Source: Verrucomicrobiales bacterium
GTDB lineage: Bacteria > Verrucomicrobiota > Verrucomicrobiia > Verrucomicrobiales > DEV007
Reading direction: 5' to 3'
Length of the DNA: 64,000 nucleotides
Assembly: GCA_029212615.1 (NCBI GenBank)
Contig: JARGPJ010000005.1
Location: 124,001-188,000, forward strand
The number at the start of each line of letters is the position of its first letter. Position 1 is the stretch's first letter. Below the pieces are notes generated by a model. It made no database searches and had not been told where the DNA came from. It worked only from the letters and a program-made list of their open reading frames with translations. Shown here piece after piece: positions 9,383-18,402 of the stretch. The translations under genes were made by a program, and so were the position numbers.

Positions 9383-10840
9383 ATGAAAATTCATTCGCTC
9401 TCCATGATCGTGACCACTGGAAAGAAATTCCTCGCTCTTTTACTCATCGTCGGAAGTCTTTCAGCGGTGTCAGCAAAAGACGGTGATCATCCCAATATCG
9501 TCCTCGTCATGGCTGATGACCAGGGCTGGGGACAGGTTGGCTACAATGGCCATCCGACCCTCAAGACACCGAACCTCGACGCGATGGCGGCTGCGGGTAT
9601 ACGCTTCGACCGCTTCTACGCAGGAGGCTCAGTTTGCTCGCCGACCCGGGCCACAATCCTCACCGGGCGCACCCACACAAGGACAGGCGTGACCACCCAC
9701 GGGGACAACCTTTGCCTCCAGGAAAGAACCCTGCCTCAGGCACTGCAGAAAGCCGGCTATGCCACCGCTCATTTCGGGAAATGGCATCTCAACGGAGTCC
9801 ATGGCCCCGGCGTTCCCGTGCTCGCAGACGACCCCAACCACCCCGGCCTCTACGGGTTCGATGAATGGCTCACCTCGACGAACTTCTTTGATTTGAATCC
9901 ACTCTTGAGCCGGGAGGGGGATTTCGAGGAGTTTAAAGGCGACTCCTCCGATATCCTCGTCGCCGAAGCACTCGAGTTCATCCAGCGGCAGAAAGAAGCC
10001 GCGACCCCGTTTCTTGCCGTGGTCTGGTACGGATCCCCCCATGGTCCCATGCACGCGCTGGAGCAGGACCGGGTCGAGTCCGAGGACGAAGAGCTGGGTC
10101 ATCACCTCGGGGAAATTGTCGCGATTGACCGCAGTGTCGGCGCGCTGAGGCGGGGCCTTCGTGACCTCGAAATCGAGAAAGACACCCTCGTCTGGTATTG
10201 CAGTGACAACGGCGGACTTCGCATCGATCCTGACGCCTGCGGAACGCTCCGTGGCAACAAAGGCGACTTCTTCGAAGGCGGCATTCGTGTCCCCGCCATC
10301 CTTGAATGGCCCGGTCAAATCGAAGCGGCGATCGTCGACGCACCCGCCACGACTATGGATATCTTTCCCACCCTCGTCGAGCTCCTCGACCTCCCCGGCG
10401 ATTCACTCCTGCCCCTTCATGACGGGGAAAGTATCTTACCCCTGCTCAAAGGTGAAGAGCTCCCGCGCACCCACACGATCCCCTTCTCTTTCCGGGGCAG
10501 AACCGCCCTCATCGACGGTGAGTTCAAGCTGGTGAACAACAGCCGGAAAGGCCCCGAAGCCTGGCAACTCTTCAATCTCGAAAAAGACCCTTCAGAAAAG
10601 CGGGATCTATCGGAGAAACTCCCCGTCCGTTTTCGAAAAATGAGAAAAGAAGCCGATCGTGTCAACGCATCGGTCGAAGCAAGTGCCGCGGGGAAAGACT
10701 ATGCAGAAAGCCAAGTCATTCAGCCTCCTCGTGGTGAATACTGGTACGAGATGAAAGCCTACCAACCCCACTTCGAAGAATTCTTTCAACGCAGGGAATT
10801 CAAAAAATACGAAAACCGGGTCCCACCGGCCCTCCGCTAG
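9383..10840 (+). CDS. Sulfatase (arylsulfatase family)
   Basis: HPNIVLVMADDQGWGQVGYNGHPTLKTPNLDAMAAAGIRFDRFYAGGSVCSPTRATILTGR. Confidence 0.94.
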   Translation: MKIHSLSMIVTTGKKFLALLLIVGSLSAVSAKDGDHPNIVLVMADDQGWGQVGYNGHPTLKTPNLDAMAAAGIRFDRFYAGGSVCSPTRATILTGRTHTRTGVTTHGDNLCLQERTLPQALQKAGYATAHFGKWHLNGVHGPGVPVLADDPNHPGLYGFDEWLTSTNFFDLNPLLSREGDFEEFKGDSSDILVAEALEFIQRQKEAATPFLAVVWYGSPHGPMHALEQDRVESEDEELGHHLGEIVAIDRSVGALRRGLRDLEIEKDTLVWYCSDNGGLRIDPDACGTLRGNKGDFFEGGIRVPAILEWPGQIEAAIVDAPATTMDIFPTLVELLDLPGDSLLPLHDGESILPLLKGEELPRTHTIPFSFRGRTALIDGEFKLVNNSRKGPEAWQLFNLEKDPSEKRDLSEKLPVRFRKMRKEADRVNASVEASAAGKDYAESQVIQPPRGEYWYEMKAYQPHFEEFFQRREFKKYENRVPPALR

Positions 10841-10885
10841 TTCAGCAAAAACTCTTCCCCGACCCTGCCGGGGACATCGAATCCG

Positions 10886-10909
10886 CCGCCCCCGCAGCTT
10901 CGGGGGCGG
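10886..10909. terminator. Strong GC hairpin between convergent genes (possible bidirectional terminator, no T-tract)
   Basis: ccgcccccg-cagctt-cgggggcgg, 9-bp perfect stem. Confidence 0.5.
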
Positions 10910-10956
10910 TAATTCACGCAGGAAGGAAAGAAGCCCTCCCGCCCCGTCGCCGCATC

Positions 10957-12072
10957 TTACTCAGCAAGATGCCCCGCGATAAAATCAATCTGCTGAACCC
11001 GCTCCGCTGCCGGAGTATCTTCAAGAACGAGGGCGCAGGAGGCACCCGCTTCATCACAGGTTTCCTTCAGGACAATACTGTGACGCGGATGGTGCACGAT
11101 ATCGCCCGGAATCTCATTGGCACGTGGATTGATCAGCAGAACCGGCGAATCATCCTTATCGATCATCTGCAGCATATCGATACTGGCACGAAGAGCGCGC
11201 CCCTCTTCGGAATCCAGTTCGCTCACTTCAATCCCCAGCCACTCGGCAAAGTCTTCGCGGCTCTTCAGCGCCGTCACCTCAGCCTCTTCCACGCCGACAA
11301 TTTCGTGCCACTGCAGTTGATCGTAGGTCGCCTGAGTGCTCAGGGCGACCCCGCAAACCGGCTTGCTTGACTCCCTCGCGACCGGATCATCAGAATCCGG
11401 ATCCGCAAGGTCATCGTGGAACGAAGCCCACAAGGTGATGCCCGCCCCCGAGGAACCTCCAAACATCGCGATCCGCTCCTTGTCAATCCGGTAGCGATCG
11501 GCGTGGTGACGCAGGAACTGAATCGAACGCAGGGCAGCCGGAAACACCTCCGGCCAGAGAACCTGATTCTTAAACGGGTAGTTGATCGCGACAAAAGTGA
11601 TGCCCTTTTCCAGATACTGCTCGACGGAGCGTCGCACGAGAGCTTTGTCTCCACCGATGAATCCCCCACCGTGGATCGCAATCACCGCAGGAGCCGGACT
11701 TTCTCCATCACTGTCCGCGAGCCAGATATCCATGACACAGCGCTCATGATCGCCGTATTTCACCCCGGCATAGTCAGGCTCAGGCCCCGTGCCCGCCCCT
11801 GGGCCGGGAGTGCCCCCGGGAGTGGGACGACCTTTTTCACGGCTGGCGAGAGCGATCAACTCCTCACGATCGAGGAAGCCATCCTCATTCTTGTCGAGAC
11901 GCCCGAAGGCCCGCGCCAGCGCCGGCCCCGCCTCAGTCTCCGAGATTTTACCGTCCTCATTCGTATCACGGAGATTTAAAAATTTATCGAGTCGCGTCTC
12001 TTCGGCCATGAGAAAGCAGGACACAAAGAGCAGGGAAACGTAGAGAAAACGGGAGAAGACGGTTGTATTCAT
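10957..12072 (-). CDS. EF-hand domain + alpha/beta hydrolase (carbohydrate-esterase-like)
   Basis: Two EF-hand loops (DTNEDGKISETE, DKNEDGFLDREE), then PAVIAIHGGGFIGGDK, FGGSSGAGITLW. Confidence 0.88.
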   Translation of the reverse strand: MNTTVFSRFLYVSLLFVSCFLMAEETRLDKFLNLRDTNEDGKISETEAGPALARAFGRLDKNEDGFLDREELIALASREKGRPTPGGTPGPGAGTGPEPDYAGVKYGDHERCVMDIWLADSDGESPAPAVIAIHGGGFIGGDKALVRRSVEQYLEKGITFVAINYPFKNQVLWPEVFPAALRSIQFLRHHADRYRIDKERIAMFGGSSGAGITLWASFHDDLADPDSDDPVARESSKPVCGVALSTQATYDQLQWHEIVGVEEAEVTALKSREDFAEWLGIEVSELDSEEGRALRASIDMLQMIDKDDSPVLLINPRANEIPGDIVHHPRHSIVLKETCDEAGASCALVLEDTPAAERVQQIDFIAGHLAE

Positions 12073-12235
12073 AGCACTGTCAGAAAATCAACCCCGCAGA
12101 ATGGAAAAGTTGCAGGGTTCTTTAAGGCCCGTGAGAAACTGAGGGCGAAAACTCAGGTGCCTTTCTTCCGACACTCTCAAAACCATCCAATGGACTCTGC
12201 ACCCCCAGCCCGTTCGTCCCAATGCACAGAATGCA

Positions 12236-12262
12236 CAGGGACAGGTTATCTATCGCGGTTAT
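12236..12262. repeat. REP-like half repeat (gggacaggttat) with tandem ggttatctatcg
   Basis: cagggacaggttatctatcgcggttatctatcg shares gggacaggttat with the palindromes at 14.9, 15.05 and 18.04 kb. Confidence 0.6.
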
Positions 12263-12469
12263 CTATCGAGCCCTCACGCTTCTCATGATGTGACTCTATT
12301 CCATATTGTTTCAAAGCAGCGAACATCGACTCGGCCCCGACGAACAAAGCAATCTTCCTCCTGCCTGAGAGCGATACTCTCTCAATAGGGCAGCCCTCAG
12401 CCACCTCAGTCGCACCGGAACAGACGCCCGGGCACAGGTATCCCCGGAAGTGCTCTCTCTATCCTCTTC

Positions 12470-12622
12470 TCAACCGATCCGGTCCACCGTAAGATCGCGC
12501 ATGACATGAAGTCCCTCCCAGGCGGGGCCTTTCATCCTCCTCGCTCCGGTCTTTCGCTTCAGTCCGTGTTTTTCCCTTTGATGCGCGAAGATTCGATTCA
12601 CAAAGTCAGCGCTGCCAAACAA
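12470..12622 (-). pseudogene. RAYT (REP-associated tyrosine transposase) C-terminal remnant
   Basis: Reverse-strand translation FGSADFVNRIFAHQREKHGLKRKTGARRMKGPAWEGLHVMRDLTVDRIG*, matching the RAYT C-terminal xKRKTGAR(x)M(R/K)G..W..L...RDL pattern; no N-terminal transposase domain upstream. Confidence 0.7.
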
Positions 12623-12624
12623 TA

Positions 12625-12640
12625 AATAACCTGTCCCTTC
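12625..12640. repeat. REP-like half repeat, inverted (ataacctgtccc)
   Basis: aataaataacctgtcccttc, inverted relative to the copy at about 12238. Confidence 0.65.
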
Positions 12641-12690
12641 TTCGGAAGTGCCCCCTGGGACGTTGCAAGCGGCGGGCTGGCGATTCGCGG

Positions 12691-12996
12691 GTTCTGGAGG
12701 GTTATTTGGGCATGCTCAATCATTTTACCCGCCCGTATGCCATCCCGTATCGAATTATGATTCCGCTGCATGTCGACGGATTAATCGTTCCGGTTGCGGC
12801 TTCGACAACTCATGTGGCGTATTCGTCGATTCGGATGGAACCAACCTGGATGGCGCCGGGGCAGGTCGCCGGTGCGGTCGCCGCTCTTTCCATAGAGTAT
12901 AGCGGTGCACTTCGCTCCATTCCGATCCCCGTTTTGCAGAAAAACATGAAAGAGGCCGGGCAGATTCTTGAACCCGCGCTGGAGGCCTGTTACTAA
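12691..12996 (+). pseudogene. FAD-dependent oxidoreductase, C-terminal fragment only
   Basis: YAIPYRIMIPLHVDGLIVPVAASTTHVAYSSIRMEPTWMAPGQVAGAVAALS; no N-terminal FAD-binding domain upstream. Confidence 0.7.
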
Positions 12997-13009
12997 GTCC
13001 CGTCTGAAG

Positions 13010-14848
13010 ATGGTTGATATGGAAGATTTAAAATTTCGAAATTTCACTGAATGCATTTGCATTGGTAGAAGCCGGTTGATTGCCGCGATACTCATAATGC
13101 TTCTATCTGCAGGGGGCAGTATTTGGGGGGAGAACCCGTCTGTTCAGGAGGGCACCTCTGCCTATGGGGAAATCGATGTAAAAGATCCCCGGATTCAGAT
13201 TCCGCCTTCTGTTTATCCCTTGCTGGATATCTATATGAGAGATACGCAGGTTACCCGAGGTCGGGATGGCTGGTTTTTCATGACGGGGTCGGTCGCTGCG
13301 GATGGCCAGCCCGATGCATCGCTTTGGAAGTGGAATGATGGACTCCGGGTCTGGAGATCCCGCGATTTAAAAAAGTGGGAGCCGCTGGGGCTGGTGTGGC
13401 CGCTGGATGACTGGGACGGGTGGCAGAAAGACTTCTATGTGTATCCACCGGGAGAGGCCAGTTATACCTTGGCTCCAGATGAGTTCCACCAGGCGGAATT
13501 GCCCTCTGGAACCGAGGTGCGGCGGTCGGTCTGGGCGCCTGAGATTCATTACCTCCCTCTCCAGGATAATTATTTCCTGGTCGCATGCATGAACCACAAC
13601 ATGCTCCTTCGAGGACACGAGGTTGTTGGGCACGGACTCAAGGGCGCGACCTTTGTGCTCCGGAGCACGACCGGCGAGCCGGAGGGCCCCTATGAAGACA
13701 TCTCCCCCGGAGCGCCATTGACGGCGCAGATCGATGCGAATCTTTTTGAGGATGATGACGGCAAAATCTATCTGGTCTACCAGAATGGTAAAATTGCCAA
13801 GCTCAAAGATGATCTGACCGGACTGGCCGAAGAGCCGCGGCTGTTGACTCAACAGCCCTATCCGCAGGAGCCGTATATCGAAGGAACCTTTTTATTCAAG
13901 CGCGATGGGAAATATATCCTGTCGAACACAATCTGGTCGACTCCCGATCCCGACCAGCCCGGGATGTTCCATTACGCGCGTCAAAAGAAGGGCGTCTACA
14001 GTTATGATGTCGTGATTGCTTCGTCCGATTCAATCTATGGTCCATACGGGAGGCGGACAACCTCGTTGATTGGCGGTGGGCACGGAAACTTTTTTGAGGA
14101 TTTTGAGGGACAGTGGTGGGCCTGTATTTTTTGGAACCCTCGCGGTCAGTTCGCTCATACATGGGGCCATACCTGTCGGCCGGCTGTCGTTCCGATGACG
14201 TGGAAGGGAGAGCAGATGTTCCCGGATTTTAATGCGGCGGCAGAGTTATACGATGACAGAAAAGGCCCGGACCATTCGGTGTCGGTTATCGGACATCCGG
14301 CAGATCAAGAGATTGGAGAAGATGGCAGTCTCAGGAATTCGCAGTATTTCGGAGTTGGCGACTTCAAGGCTATCGACCTCTGCGGGGCTCTCTTATTTGA
14401 ATTGCCTGTTCTTCCTGAAGGCGAGGTCGTTACCAATGCCCATCTTTCATTCTATACTCGAGTTGTGGGGGACCCGGATTTTGACGTCGATTTGTATGGC
14501 ATCGGTTTTGCTCCCGAAGCGGTCGTCGACAGCTCCAACTACTATGCGGGTGACTTTTTGGACGACGAAAAAGGGCATGGCGGCTTGCAGGATGGTGTTT
14601 TGACCTCGTCGGATGGCGAAGGCGTTCATACCTCCGGTGACGTTTCGGCATGGTTGCAGAGTTATTACACTGCAAACCCGGGTTATTCCGGAGGAACCTA
14701 TGCGGTTTTCCGGTTCAATGCGGATGTTGAGGCGGTTCCGACAAATAGTCGCTATGAAATCGGTCAGGCCAATAATGCAGAGCCAGGACGTCGGCCGAGT
14801 TTGGTTCTTAAGAAGGGGCTTCCCGGGGCCGGGAGACCCGCGCGATGA
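13010..14848 (+). CDS. Glycoside hydrolase family 43-like secreted protein with C-terminal DNRLRE-like beta domain
   Basis: YMRDTQVTRGRDGWFFMTGS, VWAPEIHYLPLQDNYFLVACMN, IDANLFEDDDGKIYLVYQNGKIAKLKDDL, EGTFLFKRDGKYIL; C-term ...NAHLSFYTRVV...GDVSAWLQSYY. Confidence 0.8.
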   Translation: MVDMEDLKFRNFTECICIGRSRLIAAILIMLLSAGGSIWGENPSVQEGTSAYGEIDVKDPRIQIPPSVYPLLDIYMRDTQVTRGRDGWFFMTGSVAADGQPDASLWKWNDGLRVWRSRDLKKWEPLGLVWPLDDWDGWQKDFYVYPPGEASYTLAPDEFHQAELPSGTEVRRSVWAPEIHYLPLQDNYFLVACMNHNMLLRGHEVVGHGLKGATFVLRSTTGEPEGPYEDISPGAPLTAQIDANLFEDDDGKIYLVYQNGKIAKLKDDLTGLAEEPRLLTQQPYPQEPYIEGTFLFKRDGKYILSNTIWSTPDPDQPGMFHYARQKKGVYSYDVVIASSDSIYGPYGRRTTSLIGGGHGNFFEDFEGQWWACIFWNPRGQFAHTWGHTCRPAVVPMTWKGEQMFPDFNAAAELYDDRKGPDHSVSVIGHPADQEIGEDGSLRNSQYFGVGDFKAIDLCGALLFELPVLPEGEVVTNAHLSFYTRVVGDPDFDVDLYGIGFAPEAVVDSSNYYAGDFLDDEKGHGGLQDGVLTSSDGEGVHTSGDVSAWLQSYYTANPGYSGGTYAVFRFNADVEAVPTNSRYEIGQANNAEPGRRPSLVLKKGLPGAGRPAR

Positions 14849-14908
14849 GCGAGTGGTCTATCGCAAGTTGACCCGTTCCCGATCCGCAAGGCCGGGAGCG
14901 AATCTACA

Positions 14909-14996
14909 GGGACAGGTTATTAGTCGCGATTAGTCGCGTTCTTTGCTGCGATCCGTCCATCGATAGCGGGAACGCGGTCAACAGATAACCTGTCCC
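14909..14996. repeat. REPIN-like palindromic repeat, copy A (10-bp internal duplication)
   Basis: gggacaggttat...ataacctgtccc termini with inner cgcgttc/gaacgcg; near-identical to copies B and C. Confidence 0.9.
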
Positions 14997-15049
14997 TTGG
15001 GGACTACGATTCGAAAGGGCGGGAGCGAATCTACAGGGACAAATCTACA

Positions 15050-15127
15050 GGGACAGGTTATTAGTCGCGTTCTTTGCTGCGATCCGTCCATCGATAGCGG
15101 GAACGCGGTCAGCAGATAACCTGTCCC
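15050..15127. repeat. REPIN-like palindromic repeat, copy B (78 bp)
   Basis: gggacaggttattagtcgcgttctttgctgcgatccgtccatcgatagcgggaacgcggtcagcagataacctgtccc. Confidence 0.92.
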
Positions 15128-15361
15128 TTGGGGAAACTTAGTTCACAGGACTGCTAGAGTTACGCTCCTGAAGACTAACACGGCACCATTTTTCTCTTTT
15201 TAAACTCGGTGAGGCATTGCTATGCCCAAATCGCTGCTCTGAAAAAAGATGATATCTCCCCTTGATCTCATCTGATGCTTCTGACCCTCTGCCACCACAA
15301 GCGGGATTTGAGCAAATCATCTCGACAATCATAAAGTAATATTGCAAATATCCACGCAATA

Positions 15362-18032
15362 ATGAAAGCGCGAGATTTAACGGAAAGATTAGGTGGGAAG
15401 AAACAGAAGTCGGTTTTGGATCTAGCGAGATTAATTGATAACGGCAACGAAAACATGCCAAATTTCTCACTTCTTATTGGAGCTGGGGCTTCTCGACCAA
15501 GTGGTATTCGAACTGCAGCAGAAATGATCGAGAAGTGGCGTTGGGAAATCTTCTGCGAAATAGAAAATGCGCCGACGCTTTCGCGGGATGAGCCCGACGA
15601 AATTAGGAAGTGGCTAACAGAGAACGAAAAAAGTTGGTATCAACCAGATTCAGAATACTCAAGTTTGATAGAGAAAATATACCCGGTTCAACGATCGCGC
15701 CGGCTGTTCATCGAGTCGGAGGTTGAAGGAAAGCTGCCTTCAATCGGATATTCATATCTCGTCCGACTCGCAGAAAACAATAAAATTAACAGCATATTTA
15801 CTACCAATTTCGATGACTTATTAAATGAAGCATTTTATCAGTTTTCGACTGAACGACCAATCGTGTGCGCACACGACTCGTCAGTTAACAGCATAACAGT
15901 GACCTCAAGTAGAGCAAAAATAATAAAGCTCCATGGCGATTACCTATTTGACGACCTTAAAAACACGTCGAAGGAAACACAGAATTTAGCAGAGAATATG
16001 AAGCTAAAATTCAGGGAGTTTTTAAAAGAGTATGGACTAATCGTCTCTGGTTACTCAGGCGGAGATCAATCGGTTCTTTCTCAGCTCGATGAAATGATCG
16101 ACACTCCAAATTTTTTACAAAATGGTCTCTACTGGGTCTTTCGCGAAGATGATAACGTAAGCTCAAATGTGCTCCAGCTGCTTGAAAAAGATGGATCATT
16201 TTTCGTTCTGTCAGAGGGGTTTGACGAACTTTTTGCAGGACTATACGAGAAATTGGTAAACAAATCGGCGCCATTCACTTCTCGAGTCGCTAGCGACAGG
16301 GCAGGAGAGGTAATTGAGAGCTACCTCACAAATCCAATCCTCACAAATTCAGGTTCAAAAACTATTTCGAGACATTTGGAAGAACTCCGTGCCGATCGAA
16401 ACAGCTTCCTTGTGACAGATGCGATAAATGAGCTTTCATCCGAGAATGAGGAAGATGTGAGATTAAAAGATGGGGAGGTCCTTGTTTTCCTTGAGGTCGA
16501 AAAATTAATTCGGGCGAGGAGCATGCAATCCGCTTTCGATTCAATACAAAATCGAGTCGAGAATTGCGAAGGAAAGATATTGAAAAAGCTGCTTCTGCGT
16601 AAGGCGTTTGAATGTGCTGTAAGCCTAAATAGAAGAAAAGAAGCACTCTCGTTTGCCGATCAAAGCATCGAACTCGACCCCGAAAACTATTTTATCCATC
16701 TTCGGAAAATCCAGGTGGTAGAGAATCGGGATGAGCGTCTATCAATTCTCGAAAGCGTCATGGCCCGGTCTCCATTCGACGAGGTAGTAGTCAACCGATA
16801 TGCCAAAGAATTGTGGGCGAAATTCAAGGGGCCGAATGAAACCGGCGACCCAGTAAAATTAGAAGATGTCGAAGATGCTTTTCGGAAATCGATAAATCTC
16901 AATCCAAGTATAGAGAACTACGCATACAGACAATTGTTCGATTTTCTTTTAGAGAATCAAGACCAGATCGACAACTACAAGGAGAAACTAATAGAAGTTT
17001 TAGACGCTCACCTAGTCCAAGACGCCTTCAATTCAAGCACAACCTCTCTAATGTTTGACTATGGGAAGAATGAGCAGAAAACCGAATTCCGTGGTAAAGA
17101 AATCATCGACTACGTAGTGGACGGATTCAAAATGCACTACCCGAAGAATTACACCTCCCATCTTTCAAATCTAAAAGAGGCTTGTACATTATTCTCGAAC
17201 TTTAGCCAGTTCCGTAGTGCGCTTTCTATTTGTGAAGGAATCGAAGAGCTAAAGCATGATGACCTATATGTTTACCTCAAGATGACAATTCTCTACGACA
17301 ATTCTCTACGACAATTGCCGCGATATTTATGCCGCTATTGAATTGGGTGAACGGTATATCAAAGGCCGAAAATCGGTAAGGGTTGAGAAGTATCTTGTAA
17401 ACTTGCTTTGTCGAGCTGGAAGCATTGAGAAAGCTAGGACTAGATTAGAAGCGCTAAAGGGAGGGTTAAGTCTTCGGCAATACTTCGAGCTAAAATCCGA
17501 AATACTTGAGTTTGAAGGGCGTTTTGCTGATGCTATCGATGCCATCTATTCGATTCCGGATCGGCTTGAATTTACTGAAGACTACACAACGCATCTTACG
17601 TATTTGTATATGAAATCGGAGCAGTTTGAGAAAGCTTTTGAAATTTCGAGTTCATTCCTGAAAGATAGAAATTATAACCCTAATTATCGGGCTGATATAA
17701 TCAATCGGGAGTTCTCTAAGAAAAAGCTTGGTCGAAATCCTAAGGTTCAAAACTTAAATAGAATAGTCGAAAATTCAGCATCTGATCCAGACTGCCGTGC
17801 GGGGGCACTACTTGTTTTAGGTGAGCATGACCAGGCTTATGAAATTTTCAGATCTGAATCAGATAATGATTTCTCAAAGCTGGAAGGTTATTTAAGATGG
17901 CCGATAGCGCAGGTAATTTCCGACAAACTCGCGGCTCTACGCGATTCTTTGACTTCATCTAAGCGAACGTTGGATGAACTGGTATCAATTGAAAGCGGCT
18001 CGAAAATTTCGGGGTCAGGCGACATTTCCTGA
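15362..18032 (+). CDS. SIR2-like NADase domain + C-terminal TPR-like repeat protein (defence-type), split by a frameshift near 17.3 kb (ORFs 15362-17341 and 17343-18032)
   Basis: FSLLIGAGASRPSGIRTAAEM, IFTTNFDDLLNEAF, IIKLHGDYLF, GLIVSGYSGGDQSVLSQL are SIR2_2-type motifs; Leu/Ala-rich helical repeats follow; deleting one 13-bp repeat copy joins the two ORFs. Confidence 0.85.
17285..17310 (+). repeat. Exact 13-bp tandem duplication (acaattctctacg x2, followed by partial acaatt)
   Basis: Read directly from sequence; sits at the ORF junction. Confidence 0.97.
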
Positions 18033-18039
18033 ATCTACA

Positions 18040-18117
18040 GGGACAGGTTATTAGTCGCGTTCTTTGCTGCGATCCGTCCATCGATAGCGGGAACGCGTTC
18101 AACAGATAACCTGTCCC
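18040..18117. repeat. REPIN-like palindromic repeat, copy C (78 bp)
   Basis: gggacaggttattagtcgcgttctttgctgcgatccgtccatcgatagcgggaacgcgttcaacagataacctgtccc; differs from copy B at two bases (gcgg/gcgt, cagc/caac). Confidence 0.92.
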
Positions 18118-18402
18118 TTGAGGAAACTCTGTCCCTTGGGGAAACTCGCACGGCCCCCAAGGGCATGAGCACTCGCATAACGAAGAGTAGCGAATTCGTC
18201 CGAGTGTTCGGGGTGAGCCCGGCTGATTCTTTCGGTGTGGCCGGCTTGCCCGGTTAAAAGGTAGAGGATGTATTCCGCAAAATTCCGGGGCCGAGTTCAT
18301 TCGCGCCTGTCGAGCGGGCGAGCTGACCCTGTTGCGTTGGTGAAGTGACACAAGAATCACAAGGGACAGGTCCCGAAAAGTTATTAGCTTCCGAAAATCA
18401 AA

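Noticed and set aside
17959-18360. Antisense ORF across REPIN copy C
   Set aside because: Mostly repeat sequence; no recognisable protein motif.
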